From Solobacterium sp. (GTDB lineage Bacteria; Bacillota_I; Bacilli_A; Erysipelotrichales; Erysipelotrichaceae), in contig JAILLA010000073.1 of assembly GCA_024693325.1 (NCBI GenBank), positions 40,851 through 104,850 of the forward strand: a stretch of 64,000 nucleotides of DNA. Reading direction: 5' to 3'. The position numbers were made by a program, and so were the translations under genes. Below, piece after piece: positions 1 to 8,923 of this stretch (position 1 is the first letter of the stretch; each line of letters begins with the position of its first letter). The notes under the pieces were generated by a model that saw only the letters and a list, made by a program, of their open reading frames with translations, had not been told where the DNA came from and did no database searches.

Positions 1-309
1 GGCAGTCAGCGCAACCGGCCAATCATAGCCCATGGCACCGCAGATCGTATACGCGAAGTAAGCGTTCAGACCAAGACCGGCAGACAGCGCGAACGGCTTG
101 TTTGCCAGAAGTGCCATAGCGAAGCATGCTACTGCGGAAGAAACAGCTGTGGCGGTAAATACAGCGCCGCTGTCCATACCGGAGGCACTCAGGATACCCG
201 GGTTGACGGCCAGGATATAGACCATTGTCATAAAGGTAGTGAGGCCGGCAGTGAGCTCGGTACGGGTATTCGTACCGTTCTCTTTCAGTTTAAACAGATT
301 TTCAAACAC
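1..309 (-). CDS. NCS2-family purine/xanthine-type permease, N-terminal part (runs off window)
   Basis: The first 103 codons of a membrane transporter read leftward out of the window. The start is GTG, preceded by AAAGGGGAATGA. The opening residues contain an ELTAG-TTFMTMVYILAVNP stretch and a GLGLNAYFAY motif, both typical of the AzgA/PbuG branch of the nucleobase:cation symporter-2 family, which imports guanine, hypoxanthine or adenine. The two N-terminal membrane segments are visible and the rest lies outside. It was not in the ORF track because it is partial. The substrate is inferred from the family only. Confidence 0.85.
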   Translation of the reverse strand, partial: MFENLFKLKENGTNTRTELTAGLTTFMTMVYILAVNPGILSASGMDSGAVFTATAVSSAVACFAMALLANKPFALSAGLGLNAYFAYTICGAMGYDWPVALTA

Positions 310-334
310 AGGATCATTCCCCTTTCATAGATAA

Positions 335-405
335 ATGCCGGTGCGCGGTTTCCTTTATCCCCTGATCAGGAATCAGCGCGATCACGATGGCATGATGCAC
401 CGGCA
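335..405 (-). promoter_or_regulatory. Structured 5' leader of the NCS2 permease, class unknown
   Basis: On the minus strand, a 9-bp GC-rich closing stem (TGCCGGTGC with GCACCGGCA) encloses a 6-bp hairpin (ATCATG/CGTGAT), a second short hairpin (CTGA/TCAG) and a purine-rich stretch GGGGATAAAGGAAACC. The closing stem ends about 25 nt before the permease start codon. A minus-strand TATAAT lies upstream at 503-508. The fold looks like a multi-branched ligand-binding leader. I do not see the conserved core of the classical purine (guanine/adenine) riboswitch, so no class is assigned. Confidence 0.35.
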
Positions 406-552
406 AAAAGATAATCACTATTATATGCCGAAACAGGGAAAAAGAATTCATGAATCATACGATATATTTCAATGTCTGATGCCTGCGTATGATCAGGAAC
501 AGATTATAATGAAAGTAAGAACAGGAAATTTTCATAATCATGGAGGCATCGT

Positions 553-1650
553 ATGAGAAATCATGAAGTTACAGTACCTCAGTTTCTTTTGGACAGGAAC
601 GGTGAGATCGCCGAGCCCGGATGGGCACGCTCACAGGTCTGGAGATACAGCAGGGACATGATCAAGGCAAACAGGCTCAGGATCAAGGAATGGGACTATT
701 ATCTGATCGCATCGAAGGACTTCGCGCTGGCACTGACCGTTTCCGATGACGGCTATATCGGACTGCAGTCCGTATCGCTCCTGACATTCGGAGGCACGCC
801 CTGGGAACATACGGAAACAGTACTCAATCTTTTCCCGATGGGAAAACAGAAAATGCCCGCGTCCTCACGCCAGGGAGATGTCGCGTTTCAGAACGACCGT
901 CTGAGCATCCGGTATGAGCTGAGCCCCGGACAGCGGCATATTACGTGCAGCTTCAAACAGTTCAACAAAGACAAGGATCTGAGCTGTGATGTGATCCTGC
1001 ATGAAGACCCCAATGATGACAGTATGGTCATCGCAACCCCGTGGAACGAAAAACACGCGTTCTACTATAACCAGAAGATCAACTGCATGCCTGCGGAAGG
1101 AACCGTGGAATATGACGGGCATACCTACAGGTTTGATCCGGAACATGACTTCGGTACATTGGACTGGGGCAGAGGTGTCTGGACTTATGACAATACATGG
1201 TACTGGGGCAGCGGCAATGCCAGGATCGACGGACACAGGTTCGGCTTCAACCTCGGATATGGCTTCGGCAATACGTCTGCCGCAACGGAAAATGTCATTT
1301 TCTGGGACGGAAAGGCGCATAAGCTGGATGATGTGAAGTTCTGCATTCCCAATGACAACGGACCTGATCCCCTGAACGGTACGGGAGAACAGGTACGGCC
1401 GGGCATGTCCGGCGACATGGATTCTCCGGAATACATGAAAGAGTGGACATTTACCTCATCCGACGGCAGGTTTGAAGCGGTATTCAGGCCTGTCCTGGAC
1501 AGAAGCGCAAAGATCGATCTGAAAGCGATCATTTCCGACCAGCACCAGGTGTTCGGACTGATGAGCGGCACAGCCATCCTGGATGACGGGACACATGTTG
1601 ATTTCAAGGATGTACTCTGCTTTGCGGAAAAGGTACACAATCAATACTGA
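553..1650 (+). CDS. DUF2804 family protein
   Basis: A 365-residue protein starting at ATG after the ribosome site GGAGG. It carries the central motif typical of DUF2804 (DFGTLDWGRGVW, about residues 200-210), followed by a Gly/Asn/Trp-rich segment (WYWGSGNARIDG). No signal peptide or membrane helix is seen, so it is probably cytoplasmic. The biochemical function of the family is not established. It is the first gene of an apparent three-gene run: the lactonase gene follows 9 bp downstream and a small ORF after that. The antisense ORFs in this region are shadows. Confidence 0.85.
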   Translation: MRNHEVTVPQFLLDRNGEIAEPGWARSQVWRYSRDMIKANRLRIKEWDYYLIASKDFALALTVSDDGYIGLQSVSLLTFGGTPWEHTETVLNLFPMGKQKMPASSRQGDVAFQNDRLSIRYELSPGQRHITCSFKQFNKDKDLSCDVILHEDPNDDSMVIATPWNEKHAFYYNQKINCMPAEGTVEYDGHTYRFDPEHDFGTLDWGRGVWTYDNTWYWGSGNARIDGHRFGFNLGYGFGNTSAATENVIFWDGKAHKLDDVKFCIPNDNGPDPLNGTGEQVRPGMSGDMDSPEYMKEWTFTSSDGRFEAVFRPVLDRSAKIDLKAIISDQHQVFGLMSGTAILDDGTHVDFKDVLCFAEKVHNQY

Positions 1651-1659
1651 GGTGATGAA

Positions 1660-2589
1660 ATGAAGAAAACACTGCTTGCAGGAACCTATACGGAACAGGG
1701 AAGCCGGGGGATCTACCGCTTCGGATTTGAAGACGGCATTCTGTCGGAGGCGGAACTCTTTGCGGAAATACAGGACCCGAAATACATCTGCACAAACGGA
1801 AAACTGGCTGCCGCGGTCGGAACATGGGACGGCAGGTCAGGATGTGCCGTTCTGGATGAAAACGGACAGATCATAGACCGCGCATTATTTGAAGACGGCG
1901 TGTCCTGCTATATCACATGGGTCGGCGACAGACTGTACTGCGCCAATTACCATGCGGGACACTTCACGGTACTGGAATACCGTGACAGGCATCTGGAAGT
2001 GATCCGTACCGTTGAGATACGGGAAAAGGCAGGCTGCCATCAGGTGATCGTCACGGATGACAGGATCCTGGTACCATGCCTGTTCCTGGACGCCGTCAAA
2101 GTATTCGATCATGACCTGAACGAACTCTCGCAGATCACATTCCCTGACGGGACAGGACCCAGACACGGGATCATGACAAAAGACGGAAAGCACCTGTACC
2201 TCGCTTCGGAACTCAGCAATGAACTGTTTGAGATCGAAACAGAGAACTGGACGATACAGAGACACATGAGCGTGCTCCCGGAAGGGAAGACACACCTGAA
2301 GGACACCGCAGCCATCAGGCTCAGTGAAGATGAAAAGACGCTATATGTATCGACCCGTACGCTGGATGTGGTATCTGTCATAGATATTGAAACATTTACA
2401 CTGAGGCAGTGCGTACCTTGCGGCGGCAGCCATCCCAGGGATATCTACAGACTCGGACAGTGGCTGCTGAGCGCCAACCGTTTTTCCGATACGGTATGCT
2501 GTTTTGCCCTGAATGAAGACGGAACGATCGGTGAAATGACTGGGAAGACGCACATCATCCAGGCAGTCAGCCTGGATGTCATGGAGTGA
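1660..2589 (+). CDS. Lactonase-family seven-bladed beta-propeller protein (6-phosphogluconolactonase-like)
   Basis: A 309-residue protein opening with GTYTE, the standard start of the YbhE/Pgl-type lactonase family. Repeated blade motifs follow, including CHQVIV, VPCLFLDAVKVFDHD and GTGPRHGIMTKDGKHLYLASELSNE; the GPRH and YLASELSN patterns are hallmarks of this family. Known members hydrolyse 6-phosphogluconolactone, but many paralogues are uncharacterised, so the substrate is uncertain. It lies 9 bp after the DUF2804 gene and overlaps or abuts the next small ORF, so the three are probably cotranscribed. The length is slightly short for the family. Confidence 0.85.
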   Translation: MKKTLLAGTYTEQGSRGIYRFGFEDGILSEAELFAEIQDPKYICTNGKLAAAVGTWDGRSGCAVLDENGQIIDRALFEDGVSCYITWVGDRLYCANYHAGHFTVLEYRDRHLEVIRTVEIREKAGCHQVIVTDDRILVPCLFLDAVKVFDHDLNELSQITFPDGTGPRHGIMTKDGKHLYLASELSNELFEIETENWTIQRHMSVLPEGKTHLKDTAAIRLSEDEKTLYVSTRTLDVVSVIDIETFTLRQCVPCGGSHPRDIYRLGQWLLSANRFSDTVCCFALNEDGTIGEMTGKTHIIQAVSLDVME

Positions 2590-2591
2590 AC

Positions 2592-2933
2592 ATGGTATCG
2601 GTCAATGTGTATGAACGTTACTACAAGGCGGAATGCCTGTATAACGAAGTGATGCGGTATGGCGCAAAGGTGATCCTGCTGTATGAAGCGGAAGAAGGCG
2701 CATACAGCTATACCGCACAGTTGATCTTCTTCCCGCATCGTGATACGGAGGATTATGCGGTCTCTTATGACGCGCTGTTCACGGAAACGCTTCTGGAGGG
2801 AAAGGGCAGAAGGTCAAAGAAAAAGGAAGCAGAACTGCTGGCGCATCTGCAGGAATGCTGTGACAGGCTAGCCGCTCAGGCAGGCGGCACGGTCTTCTGG
2901 TCAGAACCGCTCACAGATGAACGAAGAGGATAA
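2592..2933 (+). CDS. Conserved small hypothetical protein (113 aa)
   Basis: I do not recognise this protein. The ORF track starts at a GTG overlapping the previous stop, but the ATG two codons later is the likelier start. It is a mixed alpha/beta-looking soluble protein with a basic patch (GKGRRSKKKEAE) followed by a helix containing a Cys (LLAHLQECCDRL). The position directly behind the lactonase gene, with essentially no gap, indicates translational coupling and the same operon. Confidence 0.6.
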   Translation: MVSVNVYERYYKAECLYNEVMRYGAKVILLYEAEEGAYSYTAQLIFFPHRDTEDYAVSYDALFTETLLEGKGRRSKKKEAELLAHLQECCDRLAAQAGGTVFWSEPLTDERRG

Positions 2934-2963
2934 AAAAATACAGGCACCGCGAGGTGCCTGTAT
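2932..2963 (-). terminator. Rho-independent terminator for the repeat-protein gene
   Basis: An 11-bp perfect stem (ATACAGGCACC / GGTGCCTGTAT) with a 4-nt loop is followed, in the minus direction, by a run of seven T. It ends the minus-strand gene whose stop is at 2976. There is no T-run in the plus direction. Confidence 0.85.
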
Positions 2964-2975
2964 GCGTTGACGTGC

Positions 2976-4004
2976 TTATTTCTTGCCCATCAGAAGGCTT
3001 GCAAGATTCATCAGTGTATTGAGATTTCCTGCAGGTGAAGTATTCTGGGCTGTTGTATTGTTTCCGTTCAGGCTGAACACCTGGCCGTAACCGTTGTTCG
3101 CAGGAGCGGCAGCCGGCTGCTGGTTAACAGCGGAAGCTGCTGCAGGCTGGCCTGTCAGCTGTGACATCAGCTGTCCCATCTGCTTGGCATTCAGCGTGAT
3201 ATTCTGGGAAGCCTGTGCCTGTGTGATCTGGACATTGCCGCTGCCGAGCATGGACATGATCTGGGCGAGCTGGAGTCCTGTCAGGGTAACCGTCTGCTTG
3301 GAAGCTGTATAGACCTTGCCGCCAAGCTGGTTCAGCATCTGCTTCAGCTGTGATCCGTTCAGTGTGACGGACTGTTTTGCCTGTGCCTGCGTGATCTTGA
3401 GCTGTTCTTTTGTGAACATCTGCATGATCTGTGCCAGCTGCATGCCGCTCAGTGTAACAGTTGCATTAGCGGATGTTGTCTGTGTCTGCGGCTGCTGGGG
3501 CTGTGTGCCGAACAGATTGCCGAGCAGTGAGCCTGTGCTGTTCTGCTGGGGCTGCTGTGCCTGCTGGGGCTGCGCGCCGCCGCCGAGCAGTGCGGACAGC
3601 AGTCCGCCGGTAGGGCTGCTCTGCTGTGCTGATGTGTTATTGCCGGATGTTGACTGCAGCATGTTCATGACTGCGAGCAGGTCGTTGGCGTCCAGCTTGC
3701 CGTCAAGCAGGGCACCGATGCCGGATGCTCTTGTGACGCCGTCGGCTTTGCTGCTGAAGCCGCCTGTCAGCTTCATCAGGTTTTCCGCATCGATCTGTCC
3801 TTCTGCGCCGAGGAACAGCTTCATGATGTTGTTTTCGGAGACCTGCTTTGTGATCGCGGATACTTCGGAATCACTCAGTTTTTCGTCTGCCAGGATGCCT
3901 CTGACGACGCCTTCCGTGCCGTCTTTCAGCATGTCGTTCATTTTTGAAGGATCGGATGCCAGGGTATTCAGGACCTTGTTGACATTATTATTTTTTTCAC
4001 TCAT
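2976..4004 (-). CDS. Gln/Asn-rich internally repeated protein of unknown function
   Basis: A 342-residue protein that I cannot assign to a family. Residues about 1-110 hold helices with two EF-hand/dockerin-like loops (GAEGQIDAENLMKL and LDGKLDANDLLAVMNML). A Gln/Pro/Asn-rich linker (about 120-170) follows, and then two copies of a two-part repeat. Part A is T-V-T-L-x-G-x-QLAQIM-x-M ending in ITQAQA; part B is [SN]-[VI]-TLN-x-x-Q-[LM]-x-Q-[LM]. There is no signal peptide, membrane helix or Cys. It starts at ATG after GAGGT, stands alone, and has its own terminator. The plus-strand ORF across it is a Cys-rich shadow. Confidence 0.75.
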   Translation of the reverse strand: MSEKNNNVNKVLNTLASDPSKMNDMLKDGTEGVVRGILADEKLSDSEVSAITKQVSENNIMKLFLGAEGQIDAENLMKLTGGFSSKADGVTRASGIGALLDGKLDANDLLAVMNMLQSTSGNNTSAQQSSPTGGLLSALLGGGAQPQQAQQPQQNSTGSLLGNLFGTQPQQPQTQTTSANATVTLSGMQLAQIMQMFTKEQLKITQAQAKQSVTLNGSQLKQMLNQLGGKVYTASKQTVTLTGLQLAQIMSMLGSGNVQITQAQASQNITLNAKQMGQLMSQLTGQPAAASAVNQQPAAAPANNGYGQVFSLNGNNTTAQNTSPAGNLNTLMNLASLLMGKK

Positions 4005-4128
4005 TGGTAACTACCTCATTTCTAACAATATTTTGACATTCAAAGGCATGAAAGTACAGCAAATATTCAGCGGATTTCGATGCTTCCCTTTATAATAATG
4101 AACATATAGAAAGCAAGAGGATTGAATT

Positions 4129-6384
4129 ATGACTGATATGCTCGCCAGATACAAAGCTGCTGAAAAGCTTGTTCCCTGGAATACGAAACATGCCGTCCTG
4201 AACGGCAAGCCTGCAGCGAAACCGCTGGACGAAACACATTTTTACTGGGCAGAGGAAGTACGTGAAGGTGAAGATGTTTATTCCGTATTCCGCAAAGTCA
4301 GTACCATTGACGGAACAGAGGAAGATCTCTTTGATCACGCAAAGCTGTGCGGCCTGCTGTCAACGGACCATATTCCTTTCACTTCCTGCAAAGTGAAAGA
4401 CGGGAAGATGGAATTCACATATGAAGACTTTGATTATACATACAGCCTGGATGAAGGGACCCTTGAAAAGACGGGATTCCATCAGGAACGCGCAGTCTCC
4501 GTTTCACCGGACCGGACAAAGGAGATCTTTGTCAGGGATCACAACATGTGGATCCGCGACTGTCAGGACGGAAAGGAAACACAGCTGACATATGACGGCG
4601 TCAAAGACTTCGAATACGGCAAATGCGCGGAATACAGCGGGTATATCACGGACCGTGTCAAGGGAAAGCCGGAAGTGCCCGGTGTGCTGTGGGCACCCGA
4701 TTCAAAGCATTTCCTGACGTTCAAGCTCGATCAGAGGACGGTACCGGAGCTGTTTATCATACAGTCCTACGATGAGGAGACAAGGGAAAGCATCCGTCCC
4801 CGCCTGCATACATATAAGTGCTCATTCCCGGAGGATAAAGAGATCCCGCTTGCGTACTACTGCATGGGCGATGCCGAGGCATGCACAGTTACCATGCTTG
4901 ACATGGAACCGCAGCCTGCCGGAGGACCGCTGTTCGGGGAACGCTACGGAATGGCAAAATGGCTGGATGACAGCAGTGCCGTCTATACGACGCTTGTCCG
5001 CAGAGGCTGCAAATCCGCCGCGTTCGTCCTGATGACGGCAGACGGGAATGTCAGAACGCTGCTGGAGGAAGCCAGCGATACAGCGCTGAACATTCGGACA
5101 CACGGAAACCTGGACGGCTTCAATGATTACTGCGCAAGCAACTTCCTGTCTCAGGACAAGAAGACGCTTGTATGGCAGAGCGAACGTGACGATTTCGCGA
5201 GACTGTTCCGCTATGACGGAGAAACAGGAGAGCTGCTGAATGCCATGACGCCGGCAGACTGCAGCGTCGGTGAACTGATCTCCTATGACGATACGCATGT
5301 TTATTTCTATGCAAGCAACCTTTCCTGCACAAGCGATCCGTATTACCAGCTTGTCTGCAGGACAGCATATGACGGAAGCGGCTTTGAAGTCCTGACACCG
5401 GAAGACGGCATGCACAGGTGCACGATCATCAACGATATGATCATCGATACATGGAGCAGGGTCGACTGCCCGCCTGTAACCAACCTCAGGAATAAAGACG
5501 GCACGCTGGTCAGGGAACTCGTTTCTGCTGATATCAGCGACCTGCTTGCCAGAGGCTATATCATGCCGGAACGCTTCACGGTCACCGCAAGCGACGAAAA
5601 GACGACGCTGTACGGCATTCTGATCAGACCGGCAGACTTCGATGAAACAAAGAGTTATCCGTTCATTGACTATATTTACGGCGGCATGCAGTGCTACAAC
5701 GTTCCGAAAGCATTTGCTTATGAAGGCGCGATCGACGGCAGGGAAATGATGGGCGGCCTGGAAGAACTGGCACAGCTCGGCTTTGCGGGCATCATCCTGG
5801 ACGGTCTGGGAACACCGGGCAGAGGAAAGAAACTGCACAATATCAGCTATGAGAACATCCACGGCTGCGCGGGACTGAAGGACCATGTCACATCACTCCC
5901 CGAACTGAAGGAGAAATTCCCGTTCCTGGATCTCGACAGGGCAGGCATGTGGGGCAACTCCGGCGGCGGCTGCGCAACATCCAGGGCTATGCTGGAATAT
6001 CCCGACACATATAAAGTCGGTGTATCTTCTGCCGGCAACCATGACCAGCGTATGTACAACAACCAGTGGACGGAAACATATTACGGTCTGTACAACAAAG
6101 AGATCTACCTGAAGGGCGACAATACGGCACTGGCAAAGAACCTGAAGGGCCATCTGTACATCGTACACGGGGCAATGGATGACAATGTCGCGATGTCTCA
6201 GTCGATCCGTCTGATCGATGCGCTGATCAATGAGGACAAGGACTTTGACTTCCTGATCCTGCCGCGTACCAACCACAACGTACCGGCAAACCCGTACTTT
6301 ATCCGCCGCAAGATGGACTACTTTGTCAGATATCTGCTGGAAGAAGAAGTACCTTCATACAGATTCGTCATGCCGGAGGACTGA
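4129..6384 (+). CDS. S9 family (dipeptidyl-peptidase IV-like) serine peptidase
   Basis: A 751-residue protein with the two-part S9 architecture. The N-terminal half (about 1-490) is beta-propeller-like (VSVSPDRTKEIFVRDHNMWI, GVLWAPDSKHFLTFKLDQR). The C-terminal half is an alpha/beta-hydrolase domain. The nucleophile is Ser611 in GNSGGG, the likely acid is Asp684 or Asp685 in HGAMDDNV, and the His is His716 in TNHNVP. There is no signal peptide, so it should act on cytoplasmic oligopeptides. The start is ATG after GAGG, with a TATAAT upstream near 4091. A beta-lactamase-fold hydrolase gene follows 1 bp after its stop. Confidence 0.9.
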   Translation: MTDMLARYKAAEKLVPWNTKHAVLNGKPAAKPLDETHFYWAEEVREGEDVYSVFRKVSTIDGTEEDLFDHAKLCGLLSTDHIPFTSCKVKDGKMEFTYEDFDYTYSLDEGTLEKTGFHQERAVSVSPDRTKEIFVRDHNMWIRDCQDGKETQLTYDGVKDFEYGKCAEYSGYITDRVKGKPEVPGVLWAPDSKHFLTFKLDQRTVPELFIIQSYDEETRESIRPRLHTYKCSFPEDKEIPLAYYCMGDAEACTVTMLDMEPQPAGGPLFGERYGMAKWLDDSSAVYTTLVRRGCKSAAFVLMTADGNVRTLLEEASDTALNIRTHGNLDGFNDYCASNFLSQDKKTLVWQSERDDFARLFRYDGETGELLNAMTPADCSVGELISYDDTHVYFYASNLSCTSDPYYQLVCRTAYDGSGFEVLTPEDGMHRCTIINDMIIDTWSRVDCPPVTNLRNKDGTLVRELVSADISDLLARGYIMPERFTVTASDEKTTLYGILIRPADFDETKSYPFIDYIYGGMQCYNVPKAFAYEGAIDGREMMGGLEELAQLGFAGIILDGLGTPGRGKKLHNISYENIHGCAGLKDHVTSLPELKEKFPFLDLDRAGMWGNSGGGCATSRAMLEYPDTYKVGVSSAGNHDQRMYNNQWTETYYGLYNKEIYLKGDNTALAKNLKGHLYIVHGAMDDNVAMSQSIRLIDALINEDKDFDFLILPRTNHNVPANPYFIRRKMDYFVRYLLEEEVPSYRFVMPED

Positions 6385-6385
6385 G

Positions 6386-7792
6386 ATGAACAGGATCACC
6401 GGAAGCAGCAGGATCCTTGTTGAAAACCTGATCGCTTCGATCATGAAGGACTATGATGCCTGCGGCTTGGCCGCCTGCATCATCGACCATACGGGAACTG
6501 TTCAGTATGAGATCTTCAGAGGGGAACGTGAAAAAGGCACCGGGAAAGAGATCAACGGCGACACGATCTTCGGCCTGGCATCCGTTACAAAGTCATTCAC
6601 GGCACTCGCGGTCATGCAGATGGCGGAGGCAGGCATCCTGTCACTGGATGATCCTGTCTCGAAATACATTCCCGAGTTTACAAACAGGAATACAGATACA
6701 GTAAAGATCAGTCACCTGCTGAGCCATGCCGGCGGATTCTTCCCGCTGCCCAGGATCCTTGTTGATCAGGTCGCGGAGCAGCTTGGCCTGCATGAAGAAA
6801 CAGACGGTGACCTTGCGTACAATGAGGCACTGGCTGCAGAAGGCGGCAGACTTGTGGCAGAGCGTCTTGACGAACAGACCATGGAACACGGACTGAACGG
6901 AAGGCCGGGAGAATACCTCAGCTACTGCAATGACGGCTTCGGACTGCTGTCGGAGATCATCCGCAGATACGGCGGATATCCGTCCTATGCGGAATACCTG
7001 AATGAAAAGGTATTGAAGCCGATGGATATGGACCGTTCCTTCTGTGATTTCGTGCGTCCCGCCAAAGATGAAAATGCAGCGGTGCTGTATCAGAAAAAAG
7101 ACGGTATCATGACAGGACACCGGGATTATCATGACAACGCGTTCGTACTGAACGGCGGCGGTGCCATGAAGTCGACACTGAACGATCTGAAAAAGTACCT
7201 GGCGATGTACCTGAACAAAGGCATTGCCCTGAACGGCAGGGAGATTCTGAGTGATTACAGTGTACATGAAATGGTAAAGGGACGGATCCCGTACGGACAT
7301 GACGGCAGCTATGGCTATGGTCTGTATACACAGATGATCGGCGGAATGAATGTGCCCCAGCACGGAGGTTCCCTGCCGGGTGTATCATCCAACATTGCAT
7401 TCACCTATGACAATGACTGCGCGGTCATCGTGCTGTGCAATACATCAGGCGTTCCTGTCGCTGTCATCAGTGACGCGCTGCTGAAGATGTACGCAGGCGT
7501 ATCACCGCTCAACAGCAGGCATATTTATGAACACCCATGGTCCGATGAACTGATCTCCGAAGTATGCGGAACATATTCATCAGGTGAAGGAACAGCATTT
7601 GAACTGTACAGAAAAGCAGACGGAACAGTCGGTATGAAGGATGAAACAGGTGAAAAGAACCTGATCACAACAGGTCCTGAAACAGCTGTTGTCAGGAATC
7701 TGTATGCCGATACATTCTGCCGGGTGATCCGCAGCAGACAGCGCGGTGTATATGCCGTGCAGTACGGAAGCAGGCTGATCCCTAAGGAATAA
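6386..7792 (+). CDS. Serine hydrolase of the beta-lactamase class C / PBP4* family
   Basis: A 468-residue protein with the class C beta-lactamase fold. It has the SxxK motif SVTK (about residue 70), Tyr-Cys-Asn as the YxN motif (YCNDGFG) and HGG (QHGGSLPG). Proteins of this type act as esterases or D-aminopeptidases more often than as beta-lactamases. The ORF track starts 63 bp earlier inside the peptidase gene. I prefer the ATG at 6386, which sits 1 bp after the upstream stop and gives MNRITGSS. There is no signal peptide. It is cotranscribed with the S9 peptidase, suggesting a shared role in peptide or ester turnover. Confidence 0.85.
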   Translation: MNRITGSSRILVENLIASIMKDYDACGLAACIIDHTGTVQYEIFRGEREKGTGKEINGDTIFGLASVTKSFTALAVMQMAEAGILSLDDPVSKYIPEFTNRNTDTVKISHLLSHAGGFFPLPRILVDQVAEQLGLHEETDGDLAYNEALAAEGGRLVAERLDEQTMEHGLNGRPGEYLSYCNDGFGLLSEIIRRYGGYPSYAEYLNEKVLKPMDMDRSFCDFVRPAKDENAAVLYQKKDGIMTGHRDYHDNAFVLNGGGAMKSTLNDLKKYLAMYLNKGIALNGREILSDYSVHEMVKGRIPYGHDGSYGYGLYTQMIGGMNVPQHGGSLPGVSSNIAFTYDNDCAVIVLCNTSGVPVAVISDALLKMYAGVSPLNSRHIYEHPWSDELISEVCGTYSSGEGTAFELYRKADGTVGMKDETGEKNLITTGPETAVVRNLYADTFCRVIRSRQRGVYAVQYGSRLIPKE

Positions 7793-7800
7793 CGAAAAAT

Positions 7801-7834
7801 GAAGGTCAGTAATCAAACCGGCCTTCGTTTTTTT
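7801..7834 (+). terminator. Rho-independent terminator after the serine hydrolase
   Basis: The stem GAAGGTC / GGCCTTC (7 bp, one wobble) is followed by GTTTTTTT. The 5' arm overlaps the end of the converging minus-strand gene, whose stop is at 7806-7808, so the two genes meet on this hairpin. Confidence 0.75.
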
Positions 7835-8723
7835 CTTCCAGTGCTTTGATGACATGGTATGTATATTCACTGTACGGTACGCTGATCCTTACGGCTGCAG
7901 CTTTCCTGATCAGCACGCCGAGGAACATATCGACCTCCGTCTTCCGTTTCTGATCCAGATCCTGCAGGGTGGAGAGCCTGCCCTCAGGCTTCCACTTGCC
8001 GTACTGTACATGATCAATGTGAACACCATAGGCTTCAGCGACACGCAGCACTTCTGCTGCCAGAACGTCGCGCATCCATGCGGCATGTTCACTGTCATTA
8101 TATGCGCCTGTACCTACATTGAGGACGGCCTGCGGAAGGTTTGCGGATATATTCAGGGCGTATTTATGCCATTGCTGGGCAATGATATCATCACATGCGT
8201 GATACGGAAGCTCCGTACCTTCAAACAGTTCATTCAGTTCAGCGACACGGCTGTCATGTGCAGGACATGTGCTTCCATAATAGATACCGAAAGCAGAAGC
8301 TGGATTCCAGGTAAGTTTTCTTCCGTTATGCTGGGCTGCAACACGCATGAAGCAGGGTATGACCTGTGATGGATCAACGGCTTCCGCAATGATCTCTTCA
8401 CTGTCGATTCCGTTCAGCAGGCTCAGAACAGTCGTATGTTCATCAGCGATCGTCCGGATATCGTCCAGTACGTTCTGCAGAGCGGTATATTTGACGGAAA
8501 CCATCAGCAGATCAGTTCCCTGCGCTTCTTTCGGTGTCCTGATATCCGGATGGTATGTTTCACCCTGAATATTCAGGCCTTCTGTTTCAAGGCGCTGTTT
8601 CCGCTCACCTGAAGCAATGAAGGAAAATGTGACCTCTCCGCTCCGGATCTTTCCCAACAGACAATGATAGATATAAGCACCGATCGCTCCCGCGCCGATT
8701 ACTGCTATTTTTCTGATCTTCAT
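7806..8723 (-). CDS. Ketopantoate reductase (ApbA/PanE) family oxidoreductase
   Basis: A 305-residue NAD(P)-dependent reductase-like protein. It opens with IAVIGAGAIGAYI, a GxGxxG nucleotide-binding motif. The mid-region LLMVSVKYTALQNVL and LLNGIDSEE match the family, as does the C-terminal helical domain with the conserved Lys-Asn region HKYALNISANLPQAVLN. Family members reduce 2-dehydropantoate to pantoate for CoA synthesis, but many paralogues have other substrates and no pan genes are nearby. The start is chosen at the second ATG (8723) because GAGGAG lies 6 nt upstream of it. It is monocistronic. Confidence 0.85.
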   Translation of the reverse strand: MKIRKIAVIGAGAIGAYIYHCLLGKIRSGEVTFSFIASGERKQRLETEGLNIQGETYHPDIRTPKEAQGTDLLMVSVKYTALQNVLDDIRTIADEHTTVLSLLNGIDSEEIIAEAVDPSQVIPCFMRVAAQHNGRKLTWNPASAFGIYYGSTCPAHDSRVAELNELFEGTELPYHACDDIIAQQWHKYALNISANLPQAVLNVGTGAYNDSEHAAWMRDVLAAEVLRVAEAYGVHIDHVQYGKWKPEGRLSTLQDLDQKRKTEVDMFLGVLIRKAAAVRISVPYSEYTYHVIKALEEKNEGRFDY

Positions 8724-8854
8724 ACGAAACTCCTCAATATGCACGCATTATATCAAAGATCGCAGTGTACATGCACAAACGTGACCATATCTTTACAGGG
8801 GTTCAGCACGCACTGCTTTTCATCTTTCGTTTTGGCTGATCAGGGTCAGAATCA

Positions 8855-8883
8855 TTGACTTCCTGACTGCAGGATACTAGGAT
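8855..8883 (+). promoter_or_regulatory. Sigma-A-type promoter of the metal-sensor gene
   Basis: TTGACT, a 17-nt spacer and TAGGAT lie about 40 nt upstream of the start codon at 8924. No obvious CsoR-type GC-tract palindrome could be picked out around it. Confidence 0.5.
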
Positions 8884-8923
8884 TGATTCTCAGAAGAAGT
8901 ATTGCGGATAAAGGGAGAATGAT

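Noticed and set aside
335-556. 73-aa plus-strand ORF before the DUF2804 gene
   Set aside because: It has no ribosome site and no recognisable protein pattern, and it overlaps the permease leader structure and the DUF2804 start. It is treated as chance.
3316-4095. 259-aa Cys-rich ORF opposite the repeat protein
   Set aside because: It is the antisense reading of a Gln/Ser-rich coding sequence; its composition is explained by that, and it lacks a start region with a ribosome site.
4822-5886. 354-aa antisense ORF over the S9 peptidase
   Set aside because: It has no family pattern, while the plus-strand frame shows the full catalytic motifs.
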